A DNA stretch of 64,000 nucleotides from Treponema sp. (lineage in GTDB: Bacteria; Spirochaetota; Spirochaetia; Treponematales; Treponemataceae). The DNA is taken from NCBI GenBank assembly GCA_017940255.1, contig JAGAZB010000056.1:62001-126000 (forward strand). Reading direction: 5' to 3'. The position numbers and the translations under genes are program-made. Shown piece after piece: positions 9,721 to 18,455 of this stretch (position 1 is the first letter of the stretch; the number at the start of each line of letters is the position of its first letter). Below the pieces are notes generated by a model, which did no database searches, was not told where the DNA came from, and saw nothing but the letters and a program-made list of their open reading frames with translations.

Positions 9721-10911
9721 ATGAAACGAATTTTTTGTCTGATAATTATAGCTTTTTTTGTCTTAAACTGTTTTTCACAACAAAATCAAAATGAAAAACT
9801 TATAATCACCCCAGAACTTGAAGCTGAAAATCTAACATACAAAAAAGAAATAGAAAATTTAAATACACTTATTAATGAAAAGCAGATGGAAATAGAAAGA
9901 AACAAAATGAATATTGACCTACTTTCATCTGCAATTGATTATCAGAATAAAATACTAGACAGTTCAGGACATTGGATAACACTTATGGCTGTATTCCTTA
10001 CCATTCTTGCAGTTATATTGCCATTTTTAACATACCTGTTTGGAATTAAACCATCACAAGATTTACTAAAAAAGAATAAACAACTCGTAGAAAAATTATT
10101 AGTTAAACGAGAAAAGGATGAAGTTAAAGAGTGCATAGCAGCCTTAGATAGTCAGAATATTACAGAAAAGAACAGAGCTGCCATACTCATAAACTCATAC
10201 TTAAATTATAAGTTCACACAAAAGCAAATCAATCAGATGATTAAAATTGCTGAATCAGAAAATGATAACGAAAACATAAAGCAGACAATCAATAATATTC
10301 TATCTATTAATCAATCAGAACAAACAGAAGCTTATTTTATAAATCTTATGGAAAAAGCTCAGACTTCGGATTTTTATTATATAATCCGCTTCTTTTTACT
10401 GAAAGGAATTAATAAATACATAACAGAAATCTCAAAAGCCTGCGAAAAAGACCCGCAGAACCTGTTTAACATTCTGGTGTATTTAAAATCTATGTCTAAT
10501 ACATCAGTAATTGAATTGCTAAACAATGAACAAATTGTACAATCATGCAAAGAAAAACTGTTAGCTATAAAACCGGTGATTGATAATGTTACCAGCACTG
10601 TAGCTAACATACAAGAAACATTATTCTATAAAACCATAAACAAAATGGAAGAAGAACAGAAAAAACGAGAAGAAGCGGAAGAAAAACAACAACAGCAAGA
10701 AAAAGAACAAGAAAAAACATTAAGTTATGAGGAAATGGCAAAAATGACTGGATACAAATGGGTCAACAATAATGTAATTGATAAAAAAGGAAAAATCGTA
10801 GAACAGGTAAGTTTTGTATACACATTTATCGGAGGATTACAAAAACTTCAAACCGGTGTAGAATTTGAAGAAAAAATAATTCCGATAGAATATATAAAGA
10901 AGCTATCTTAA
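9721..10911 (+). CDS. Membrane protein of unknown function linked to the restriction-modification genes
   Basis: Not recognised. The 396-residue protein starts with a signal or anchor segment (residues 2-18) ending VLNCFSQ, possibly a lipobox with Cys17. A predicted coiled coil spans about 32-78, followed by a strong membrane helix at about 82-107 (ITLMAVFLTILAVILPFLTY). A helical region of about 190 residues follows, then a Glu/Gln/Lys-rich linker (about 305-335) and a short C-terminal domain with GYKWVNNNVIDKKGK. It begins 8 nt after the endonuclease stop with an AGGA Shine-Dalgarno and the same AT-rich composition, so it is probably in the same operon. Whether it takes part in defence is unknown. 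Confidence 0.7.
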   Translation: MKRIFCLIIIAFFVLNCFSQQNQNEKLIITPELEAENLTYKKEIENLNTLINEKQMEIERNKMNIDLLSSAIDYQNKILDSSGHWITLMAVFLTILAVILPFLTYLFGIKPSQDLLKKNKQLVEKLLVKREKDEVKECIAALDSQNITEKNRAAILINSYLNYKFTQKQINQMIKIAESENDNENIKQTINNILSINQSEQTEAYFINLMEKAQTSDFYYIIRFFLLKGINKYITEISKACEKDPQNLFNILVYLKSMSNTSVIELLNNEQIVQSCKEKLLAIKPVIDNVTSTVANIQETLFYKTINKMEEEQKKREEAEEKQQQQEKEQEKTLSYEEMAKMTGYKWVNNNVIDKKGKIVEQVSFVYTFIGGLQKLQTGVEFEEKIIPIEYIKKLS

Positions 10912-10956
10912 AATAGTAATCTTGACAAAATATGATAAAAATGTCATTTATTTCTT

Positions 10957-11688
10957 ATGATAGTTGATTTTGAATACACACCAATTTTGGAAGATTATAA
11001 TTCGGATGGAAGTTTACAGCTTGGAGCTATTTTGAAGATTCTGGAAAACTCTGGAAACAGACATTCAGACCTGGCCGGCGACAATATTCTTACTGGCAGC
11101 AGCAACGGAATTGCCTGGATTATGACAGACTGGCTCTTAGAAATTACAGCCTGTCCAAAATACGGAGACAAGCTGACGGCCCGCACCTGGAGCGAGAGTG
11201 TGCGCCAGCCGCTCGCCTGTATGCGTGACTTTGAGCTTTACTGCAACGGCCAGCTTGCTGCAAAGGGGCTCACTAAATGGGTTCTGGTAGATTTGAAGGC
11301 AGGCAGACCTTTGCGTGTAAGCCCGGAACTGATTGCAAAATACCAGCCGGAAGAAAAGTTTGTTTTTGGTGATTTAAAAATGCCGAAAATTACTCAGCTA
11401 TCACCAGAAGCCTTTAGCAGTGAAACAAAAATCACTCTGCGCCGCAGCGACATAGACTTCAATAATCATGTACATAATCTAACTTATCTGGATTTTGCAC
11501 TGGAAGCCCTGCCAGCCGAAGTTTATGAAAAAGAACGGACAACTTTCAAAAATGTGCGCATTTCTTATAAAAGCGGCGTAAAAGCGGGAGAAGAGATAAG
11601 CTGCCGGTACGGCCAGTTCGAAGGAAAGCACATTGTCTGCATTTACGGCAGCGACGGTTCCCTCCGCACCCAGATTGAACTTTCCTAG
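10957..11688 (+). CDS. Acyl-ACP thioesterase (FatA/FatB-like, double hotdog)
   Basis: Predicted to hydrolyse acyl-ACP to free fatty acid in the cytoplasm. The 243-residue protein has two hotdog halves: the first contains NRHSDLAGDNIL and GIAWIMTDWLLEI, the second contains RRSDIDFNNHVHNLTYLDF with the N-x-H-x-N pattern of bacterial and plant acyl-ACP thioesterases. Length matches bacterial members. It lies alone between the restriction-modification block and a convergent glycosidase gene 8 nt away. No Shine-Dalgarno precedes the ATG; a TTGACA at 10922-10927 suggests a promoter very close to the start codon, but the -10 box is poor. Confidence 0.85.
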   Translation: MIVDFEYTPILEDYNSDGSLQLGAILKILENSGNRHSDLAGDNILTGSSNGIAWIMTDWLLEITACPKYGDKLTARTWSESVRQPLACMRDFELYCNGQLAAKGLTKWVLVDLKAGRPLRVSPELIAKYQPEEKFVFGDLKMPKITQLSPEAFSSETKITLRRSDIDFNNHVHNLTYLDFALEALPAEVYEKERTTFKNVRISYKSGVKAGEEISCRYGQFEGKHIVCIYGSDGSLRTQIELS

Positions 11689-11696
11689 CCCGTCCG

Positions 11697-13292
11697 CTAA
11701 AAATACAAGGCTGCCAGCACATATACAAATGCCGAGTTCCAGTAAATGGCAACTTCATTTGTACTGTAGCTTGGCACTGCATCAACATAGCACTTGAGTG
11801 GCGGAAGGTTCTGCAAATGTTCCTTTGCATAAGCATCGTGCAGACCTTCGCACGGGCCGCCAGCCAGCATGCCCGGCATAATTTTTCCACTTGCAATACT
11901 TGGGCGGTGGTGAGGCTGAACAACAGTTTTTGAACCGGCACCAGTTACATAACACAAGTTCAAAGGATTACAGCCTAAAATATAAGAAATCTGATGGCGG
12001 GCAACTTCGCGGTACTTTTCCTTATCTGTAAGTCGGAAGGCCACAAGCAGGGCGTGTGCAACATCACAAACAGCCCCGTTACTTCCCCAGCCAAAGTGAG
12101 GAATATCCAGTCCGAATACTGAATTTCTGCTGTTTTCAAGGGAAAGTTCAGCCTGCTTTATAAAATGTGATTTTAACTCTTCTACAACAGACTGGCCCTT
12201 GCATTTTACAATCTGAGAAGAAAATTTCAAAAGAATTTCTGTACCATAACCGGAAACACAACCCCAGCCGTAATGTTCGTGCCAGCCGCGCCAAGGTTCC
12301 CCTTCCACTTTAGGTTCTGCCTCTTTATTTCTGCGGATTTTCAAAGCCCTTTCCAGATATTCATCACGTCCTGTAATTGCAAAAAGCGAACACAGGGCAA
12401 AATAACGTTCATCAGAAACATCGCGGTCGCCATAACCACCGGTGGTTATTTCTGGTGGGTTGATGTATAACTCATCATCATGATTATCAAGATATGCCTG
12501 AGCCTTAAAAGCTGCCTCAGTAAGTTTGCGGGCGAATTCTACATCTATATCTTCAAAATAAGAAGCCGCATAAGCAAAAGTTCCCACTAGATCTGCAGTA
12601 GCCGCCGTAGAAACTGGAGCCAGAACCAACTGATCTTTTTCTTCTTCAGGATTTATAAAAGCACAGAAGTGGTAGCAGGAAATTTTATGATAAACAGCAC
12701 CATCTTCCCTCTGCATCTTCAGCATCCATTCCAATTCAAAACGAACTTCATCTAAAATATCAAATTTAGTAAAACTTTCAGACGAGCAGTCATAAGCTAA
12801 AAGCAGGTCCATTACGGTCTTGGCACCGGCAACCACATAACGCCCGTAATCTCCGGCATCATGCCAGCCCCCCTGAACATCACGCTCTTCGCTGCTACCA
12901 TAAACAAGAGCCTTACCAGTATGACAAAGCCCCTGACCGCATCTGGAAAGCTTAAAATAATTCAGAGTTGAAAAGTACAAATCATCATATATATTTGATG
13001 AAATCTTAAAAGGAAAACTTGTTACAGATTCACTTCCTGTTTTTACATCAGAAGAAATAACATATTCTGTTCCTGTCTGACCACGGAATTCAGAAAAATC
13101 TGCATAACAATAAGAGTCGCCGGCCGCAGCATCTTCTACAGACTTTTTCCATTCACCAGAAAAAAGACATTTTCCGCTGTCTTTTTCAATCACCGAAAAA
13201 GTCTTGCCCGCTGCATCCACAGAGTCTGCCTGAATATAAGCAAATTTTGCTTCCTCGGGAGTGTATCCAATCTGATTAACTAAAATTTCCAT
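11697..13292 (-). CDS. Glycoside hydrolase family 9, probably intracellular
   Basis: The 531-residue protein has an N-terminal Ig-like domain typical of CelD-type GH9 (about 1-97) and an (alpha/alpha)6 catalytic domain. The GH9 signature GGWHDAGDYGRYV carries the two acidic residues that activate water. C-terminal motifs are ILGCNPLNLCYVTG, HHRPS and YSTNEVAIYWNSAFVY, the last with the catalytic acid Glu. GH9 enzymes cut beta-1,4-glucans or cello- and chito-oligosaccharides. The protein starts MEILVNQIGYTPEEA with no signal peptide, so action on imported oligosaccharides is inferred. A TATAGT box sits 7 nt before the ATG and there is no well-placed Shine-Dalgarno. Confidence 0.9.
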   Translation of the reverse strand: MEILVNQIGYTPEEAKFAYIQADSVDAAGKTFSVIEKDSGKCLFSGEWKKSVEDAAAGDSYCYADFSEFRGQTGTEYVISSDVKTGSESVTSFPFKISSNIYDDLYFSTLNYFKLSRCGQGLCHTGKALVYGSSEERDVQGGWHDAGDYGRYVVAGAKTVMDLLLAYDCSSESFTKFDILDEVRFELEWMLKMQREDGAVYHKISCYHFCAFINPEEEKDQLVLAPVSTAATADLVGTFAYAASYFEDIDVEFARKLTEAAFKAQAYLDNHDDELYINPPEITTGGYGDRDVSDERYFALCSLFAITGRDEYLERALKIRRNKEAEPKVEGEPWRGWHEHYGWGCVSGYGTEILLKFSSQIVKCKGQSVVEELKSHFIKQAELSLENSRNSVFGLDIPHFGWGSNGAVCDVAHALLVAFRLTDKEKYREVARHQISYILGCNPLNLCYVTGAGSKTVVQPHHRPSIASGKIMPGMLAGGPCEGLHDAYAKEHLQNLPPLKCYVDAVPSYSTNEVAIYWNSAFVYVLAALYF

Positions 13293-13360
13293 AATAATGA
13301 CTATACAGTCTTTCCCCTATGAAAACTTGAACAAATATCTAGGATTATTGAAAAATAGCC

Positions 13361-14020
13361 TCACAAAGCAGCTGTTACACCGCAAAGTAAATCTGCAAGG
13401 CGCAGCGATTTTTTATTTATTAAAATTTTACTTTCGGCAAGTTCGGCCATAACACCCTCGCCGTACACTGCCCCAATCATCTGAATGTATTCATCAGGGC
13501 TCATGTTTTCGTCATTAAAAACCGGTGCAAGCAGAATATCAAGAAAGCCTTTTATCTGCTCATCAGCTGAATCATAAAAATATTTAAGACTTGTGGGATT
13601 TATATTTACAGAAAGTGAAGTTGTTCCGGCCTTGTCGGCCTTCAGACTCAAAAGACCAGAGGTAAAAAAATAAGACTTACAGCCCTTGTCTTTCATGCTT
13701 AAAGAAAGAGAAAGCCCATTTGCAGCAGCTTTTACATCAGAAAAACCTGAGGCTGTAAGCTGATTTGTAATTTCTGTGGTATCAAAAAGAAAATCTTCGC
13801 CACCAGTTGCAGCAAGTATTAAATCTTTAAAAGCCTGTCCACATTCACCCTTAAAATTTATTTCCAGGTTTTGTGATTTATCAGTCCCTGTTTTTAATTC
13901 TAAAGAAACCTGACTTCCACAGGAAAGAAAAATCCCGCATAAAATATATAAAGTGAGGATTAAACTTCCCCGTTTCCACCCACACTTAACCCCATGCATA
14001 AAAAACAGACTGCTTTTCAT
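13361..14020 (-). CDS. Putative lipoprotein
   Basis: Not recognised beyond its export signal. The 219-residue product begins with a charged segment and a hydrophobic stretch (SLILTLYILCGIFLSC), followed by CGSQ, a plausible spirochaete-type lipobox at Cys34. The rest is a soluble domain rich in Ser, Leu and Lys with short beta-like repeats such as LSLSLSMKD and TSLSVNI. The gene lies 12 nt after the NlpC/P60 gene on the same strand and is probably co-transcribed with it. A TATAAT lies 6 nt before the ATG, so a separate start of transcription there is possible. A later Met (residue 8) is an alternative start. Confidence 0.65.
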   Translation of the reverse strand: MKSSLFFMHGVKCGWKRGSLILTLYILCGIFLSCGSQVSLELKTGTDKSQNLEINFKGECGQAFKDLILAATGGEDFLFDTTEITNQLTASGFSDVKAAANGLSLSLSMKDKGCKSYFFTSGLLSLKADKAGTTSLSVNINPTSLKYFYDSADEQIKGFLDILLAPVFNDENMSPDEYIQMIGAVYGEGVMAELAESKILINKKSLRLADLLCGVTAAL

Positions 14021-14032
14021 ACCCGCATTATA

Positions 14033-15256
14033 CTATAAAAATGATTTCATTCCCATAGTAACGCGCACGCCGGTATAGAAAACAAAGCCCGCAGCAATGG
14101 AATCACCAAAAGAAAGGGCTGAATTATCAGTATGATTAAAAACTGTATAACTTAAATCCTGAACCAGCTGAATATTTGCCTGGGCAATCTTTAAATTAGG
14201 AGTAGAAAAAGATACTCCCAGAATGCCAGGGAAAACCGAAGGTCTAATTTCATCCCCTGTATCGACCATGGTGGCATTGCTAAAAGAAAAAACAGGACCT
14301 ACATAAAAGCGCACATAGTCATTAAGGGTAGCACTCAGCAAAAGCGGAATCTGGAAGAGGCCAAGCCCGCTGTTAAAGCGCAGCCCAAAACCAAGACCTG
14401 GTTCCAGCGGTAACTTTGCATAACGCACATTTGTGTTAAAGTCTATACCACGGAACTGCAGCATAAATTGTTTTGGCGAAATAAGCGACCAGTCACAAAA
14501 AAGTGCCGCATCAAAAACAAGCCCGTCCAAAAATCCGCCATCAGCAGAATCATCATAGAAAGAACTGCCTTTGTAAGCCGCAGACTGACTCCTTCCAGAA
14601 CTAGAAGACGCCCTGGCCTCGCGGGAAGCACCACCACGGGAAGTTCCTCCACGGGAAGCCCCATCCAAAGTAACAACTTCTTCTTCAATTACATCTGAAG
14701 AATCCGAACCACCGGTGCCAGCCCGCAAAAACTGGCCGGTTGCCACATATTTTGGCTTCCAGTAAGGCTGATTCAACGAAGAAATAATAACACCGGTATT
14801 CGGGCCATCGCTTATTGCAGAAATAAACTGGCCGTTTCCAATATAAATGCCCACATGCGTAATAGGCGCAGTATTATTCGTCTTAAAAAATACCAGATCA
14901 CCTACTTCACGTTTATTTTCTGGAACAATGCGGCAATAAGAATAAAGGGCTCTTGAAGTACGAGGCAACTGAAGTCCCAGAGATTCCCGCGCCACATAAT
15001 AAATTAAACCCGAACAGTCAAAAGTATCAGGTCCAACAGCCCCCAAAACATAAGGACTTCCCACATATTTTTTTGTTTCTGCTACAAACTTTTCGCGTGC
15101 CACCTGAGCTTCGGCCGGAGACATATCTGAAGCACACAGTTTTACACAGCAGCAAGTAAAGAAAAGCATAAGCGCAAAAAGAATTCTTTTTGGGAGTGAA
15201 TTAAGCTTTAATCTTTGTAAGTATTCTTTTGAAAAACTCATAAAATCCCCATTCAT
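14033..15256 (-). CDS. NlpC/P60 cysteine peptidase fused to an outer-membrane-like C-terminal domain
   Basis: The 407-residue protein has a signal peptide (about 20-43) and an NlpC/P60 domain (about 50-180) with the catalytic DCSG (Cys81) and THVGIYIGNG (His134). The family cleaves peptide bonds in peptidoglycan stems. A low-complexity linker rich in Ser, Arg and Gly (about 195-230) leads to a C-terminal region of alternating hydrophobic strands ending GVRVTMGMKSFL, which looks like an outer-membrane beta-barrel. Two in-frame ATGs, 15 nt apart, each follow a copy of GGGGATTTT; the second (15241) would give a protein 5 residues shorter. It is probably in an operon with the genes on either side. 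Confidence 0.85.
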   Translation of the reverse strand: MNGDFMSFSKEYLQRLKLNSLPKRILFALMLFFTCCCVKLCASDMSPAEAQVAREKFVAETKKYVGSPYVLGAVGPDTFDCSGLIYYVARESLGLQLPRTSRALYSYCRIVPENKREVGDLVFFKTNNTAPITHVGIYIGNGQFISAISDGPNTGVIISSLNQPYWKPKYVATGQFLRAGTGGSDSSDVIEEEVVTLDGASRGGTSRGGASREARASSSSGRSQSAAYKGSSFYDDSADGGFLDGLVFDAALFCDWSLISPKQFMLQFRGIDFNTNVRYAKLPLEPGLGFGLRFNSGLGLFQIPLLLSATLNDYVRFYVGPVFSFSNATMVDTGDEIRPSVFPGILGVSFSTPNLKIAQANIQLVQDLSYTVFNHTDNSALSFGDSIAAGFVFYTGVRVTMGMKSFL

Positions 15257-15270
15257 AAAATCCCCACCAT

Positions 15271-16533
15271 TTATTTTGTTTTAAGATAAGTTCGAATTTC
15301 AGCAGCAAGTTCTTTCATCTGCTCTGGTTTTCTCTGATAAACTGCCAGTGCAGGATCTGGAACAGGACCACCCTTGCAGGAAGCAGCCCAAAAGCGTACA
15401 TCATCAGCCTGGCGGTCATAAGATTCAGCCCGGGAATGTGTTGGTCCCAGTTTTGTAAGCATAGAAAATCTACTCTGAACTTCGTCATTTGCAAAAGGCA
15501 GTAGTAAATCGTCATTATTCATATTATTAGAAAGTGACATAGCTACAATTGCCGGAGAAATTAAACAATGCTCTTTAGCGTAAGAATCAAGAGGGAAACG
15601 CATAGAAGTATAATCGCGGATTATAGAATAAGGCACACTTCTGTGGTCGGTAAGAGATTCAAAAAGAACCGCAACCTGTTTATCTTCCATAAAATAAAGA
15701 ACATCATTTCTAGTTCCAAGATACCAGAGAGGATGAACATAACCTTCCTGGGCCCAATTTTTAAGCATATCAAGAAGCAGGCGGATTGTAAGAGCACCAT
15801 CTTCACACTGGCCCAGTTCAACATCCATTTTTTCTTCCAGAGAACCACTTTTCTTCAGTAATTCCATGAGCTTTTCATAAGCAGAGAGTCCGCCCCGCGA
15901 TTCAACAATGCAGGCAATAAAAGCAAGAAGTGTTCTATCATCACTACCCTGACAGAAAAATGGAGTAAATACATGCTTAGAAGATTCCTTCAAATATTCT
16001 TCAAATTCTTTCCAGCTGCCAGGTTCTTCAAGTCCATTTTTGTCAAAAACCGGCTGAAAATAAGCCAGCTCAAAATGGTCCAAAGCAAGCGGGTAAGTTT
16101 TTTTGCTTCTAAGTGAAGTTGGAATTGTCTGAATGATTTTTGAAGGCAAATCTTCTGAAAATTTGCTCAGAGTATCAGAAATCTCGCCATTCCAGGTAAA
16201 AAAGAGGTCGAATTTTTCGGAAACTGTTTTCAAATCAACATCATCTTTATTCAAATATGAACAAACAACGTTATAATCATCAGATTTTGGTATTTGTCCT
16301 TCAATAAATGTAGTAACTTCCTGTGGGATTCCACAAAATGCAACTTTTACTGTGCGGTCGGCTTCTTTTTTTCGAATAAAAAGGATGATTGAAACAAGAA
16401 CGATTAAAACAATAACCGCAACTAAAGTAATACAGAAGTTGCGGATTGTTTTTTTAGATACAGTAGACCTGGCTTTTTTGCCAGCCTTAGCCCTTTCAAT
16501 TTTTTTAGATTTAGATTTTGCCTTTGACGTCAT
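15271..16533 (-). CDS. Membrane-anchored extracellular solute-binding-like protein
   Basis: The 420-residue product has a Lys-rich N-terminus, one membrane helix (about 30-53, FCITLVAVIVLIVLVSIILF) and a large extracytoplasmic domain. That domain has features of family 1 solute-binding proteins: VKVAFCGIP at the start, FDLFFTWNG, PLALDHFELAYFQPVFDKNG and GSWKEFEEYL. No transporter permease lies next to it, so it may be a receptor or sensor rather than a transport component. The ATG at 16533 is chosen over a TTG nine codons upstream; a GATAAT sits 6 nt before it and no Shine-Dalgarno is seen. It follows the NSS transporter gene on the same strand. Confidence 0.7.
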   Translation of the reverse strand: MTSKAKSKSKKIERAKAGKKARSTVSKKTIRNFCITLVAVIVLIVLVSIILFIRKKEADRTVKVAFCGIPQEVTTFIEGQIPKSDDYNVVCSYLNKDDVDLKTVSEKFDLFFTWNGEISDTLSKFSEDLPSKIIQTIPTSLRSKKTYPLALDHFELAYFQPVFDKNGLEEPGSWKEFEEYLKESSKHVFTPFFCQGSDDRTLLAFIACIVESRGGLSAYEKLMELLKKSGSLEEKMDVELGQCEDGALTIRLLLDMLKNWAQEGYVHPLWYLGTRNDVLYFMEDKQVAVLFESLTDHRSVPYSIIRDYTSMRFPLDSYAKEHCLISPAIVAMSLSNNMNNDDLLLPFANDEVQSRFSMLTKLGPTHSRAESYDRQADDVRFWAASCKGGPVPDPALAVYQRKPEQMKELAAEIRTYLKTK

Positions 16534-16576
16534 AAAATTATTATCGGATGTTAAAGACAAAATCTATAGAATTGTG

Positions 16577-17971
16577 CTATTTACCAAAAATATCGAAATA
16601 GCCTGCAACAAATACTACCAGAATAATAAGTGGTGCAATGTAGCGCAAATAGAAGCGGAAAACTTTATTTGCAGGGAACTTAATTCCGTCTCCTGTGTCG
16701 CTTTCGGCAATAAAGTTATCCCAGCCCCAGCCTTTTTTCCAGGTACAGAAGAGGAGGAAAACAAGGGAACCAAGAGGCAAAAGATTCTGGCTTACAAGGA
16801 AGTCTTCCAGAGCATCAATAGAACCAATGTGGGCACCAAAGTGAACTCCAGACCATACGTTCATACCAAGAGCAGCAGGTGTTGCCAAAATCAGAATTGC
16901 ACAGAAGTTGATTAAAACAGATTTTGTTCGTGACCAGCCAAACTTATCCATTGGGAAGGCTACAATATTTTCGAATACTGCAATTACTGTAGAAAGGGCA
17001 GCAAAAGACATAAAGAGGAAGAAGAAAGCACCAACAATTCTACCAGCAACAGGTCCCATTGCGTTGAATACATTTGGAAGAGATACAAAGGCAAGTCCTG
17101 CTCCTGCAGAAGCTTCTACGTTGAAGGCAGCACAAGCAGGGAAAATGATAAGTCCGGCACAGATTGCAACGAAGGTATCAAGACCAATTACGCGCAGAGC
17201 CTCTCCTGTAAGGGAATGTTCTTTTCCAATATATGAACCAAAGATTTCCATTGAACCAATACCAAGGCTCAAAGTAAAGAAGGCCTGTCCCATTGCAGCG
17301 TAAATTGTGTCCCAGAGTCCGTGTTCACCACTCACCAGGTTCTTAAAATCTGGCTTAAGGTAGAATGCATAACCAGCGCCAGCTCCTGGAAGGAAGGCAA
17401 CATAAATTGCAAGACCAATCATAATTATAAAAAGTGCCGACATCATAATCTTTGTGATGCGTTCTACACCTTTCTGCAAACCAAGGAAACAAGCGGTAAA
17501 TCCAATGACGATTACAACAACCATCCAGATTAAAAGTGATGATGGAGTACCAACTGTAGTACCAAATGCGGCGCCTACATCTTCAGGAGATAATCCAACA
17601 AACTTTCCGCTCAACATTTCAACAAAATATTTGAGGAACCAGCCAGAAACTACAGTATAAAACATCATAAGCAGGTAGTTTCCTGCTACGGCAAAGCCGC
17701 TGTACCAGTGCCATTTTGTTCCAGCAGGCTCAAGCTCGCGGAAAGCAGCCGACATACTCTTTTTTGAAGCACGTCCAACTGCAAATTCACAAACCATTAC
17801 AGGAAGTCCAAGCAATACAAGGAACACAAGGTACAGCAGAACAAAGGCTGCTCCGCCATATTTACCTGTAATGTAAGGAAAACGCCATACGTTTCCTAAT
17901 CCAATAGCGCAACCGGCAGACAGAAACAAGAATCCTATACGACTGCCCAAGGTCTCTCTTTTTTCTTCCAT
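16577..17971 (-). CDS. Sodium-dependent NSS-family amino acid transporter
   Basis: The 464-residue protein is a member of the neurotransmitter:sodium symporter family, which couples sodium entry to uptake of amino acids or related amines (the LeuT fold). The signature SAGCAIGLGNVWRFPYITGKYGGAAF of helix 1, which contributes sodium and substrate sites, is seen at residues 17-42. About eleven hydrophobic helices follow, as in many bacterial members, with GYAFYLKPDF in the loop before the later helices. AAGGATAAAAAA before the ATG is the Shine-Dalgarno. The substrate cannot be told from sequence. Possible operon with the genes at 16533 and 15256. Confidence 0.93.
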   Translation of the reverse strand: MEEKRETLGSRIGFLFLSAGCAIGLGNVWRFPYITGKYGGAAFVLLYLVFLVLLGLPVMVCEFAVGRASKKSMSAAFRELEPAGTKWHWYSGFAVAGNYLLMMFYTVVSGWFLKYFVEMLSGKFVGLSPEDVGAAFGTTVGTPSSLLIWMVVVIVIGFTACFLGLQKGVERITKIMMSALFIIMIGLAIYVAFLPGAGAGYAFYLKPDFKNLVSGEHGLWDTIYAAMGQAFFTLSLGIGSMEIFGSYIGKEHSLTGEALRVIGLDTFVAICAGLIIFPACAAFNVEASAGAGLAFVSLPNVFNAMGPVAGRIVGAFFFLFMSFAALSTVIAVFENIVAFPMDKFGWSRTKSVLINFCAILILATPAALGMNVWSGVHFGAHIGSIDALEDFLVSQNLLPLGSLVFLLFCTWKKGWGWDNFIAESDTGDGIKFPANKVFRFYLRYIAPLIILVVFVAGYFDIFGK

Positions 17972-18084
17972 TTTTTTATCCTTTTAAAATTTTTGGGATT
18001 TATTAGTTATTATCGGTAGAAACACGCAGGGGATTATACCCACTTTCCACAATATAAGGGGCTGTCTAATCAGTAAATAATGCG

Positions 18085-18107
18085 GTGGTTGAGCTTGTCG
18101 AAACCAC
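18085..18107. repeat. Palindrome family A, copy 1
   Basis: GTGGTT at 18085-18090 and AACCAC at 18102-18107 flank the core GAGCTTGTCGA. Lies just past the stop of the MerR-family gene. The same core recurs at 29107, 57102 and, reversed with different arms, at 57141. Confidence 0.85.
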
Positions 18108-18128
18108 AGAACTTATTAGTCATCTCCT

Positions 18129-18446
18129 CTACGATTCAGCAAAATTTTTTACATAGATTTCTGAAAGAATTGCACGAGTTTCGCGAATCATCTGAATAAG
18201 TTCGGCATTTTGCTGAACTGTCTGCGACTCTTCCAGAATCTGGCGGCCAGCACCTTCGGCAGTGAATTTTTTTTCATTGATTAAAAACTTCAGGCGGAAA
18301 ATCAACTGCACTTCTGCCTGGGAATAAAGACGGCGCCCGCTCAAATCTTTTTGAGGAGTAAAGCCCGGCACCACCGATTCCCAATATCGCAGAATATGAG
18401 ATTTTACACCTGTAAGCTGTTCAACCTGCCCGATTGTGTAAGTCAT
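18129..18446 (-). CDS. MerR-family transcriptional regulator
   Basis: The 105-residue protein starts with a MerR winged-helix domain: TIGQVEQLTGVKSHILRYWE, then a wing with SGRRLYSQAEVQLI. MerR proteins bind promoters with long spacers as dimers. There is a short C-terminal helix (about 75-105) and no obvious effector domain or Cys ligands, so the signal is unknown; the small size is like DNA-binding-only members. It starts 9 nt after the der stop with a GGGG-type Shine-Dalgarno and is probably translated from the der transcript. Confidence 0.88.
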   Translation of the reverse strand: MTYTIGQVEQLTGVKSHILRYWESVVPGFTPQKDLSGRRLYSQAEVQLIFRLKFLINEKKFTAEGAGRQILEESQTVQQNAELIQMIRETRAILSEIYVKNFAES

Positions 18447-18455
18447 CTTCTGCCC

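Noticed and set aside
10922-10956. Strong promoter for the thioesterase gene
   Set aside because: TTGACA is perfect, but no acceptable -10 hexamer lies at normal spacing, so it is mentioned only as a possibility.
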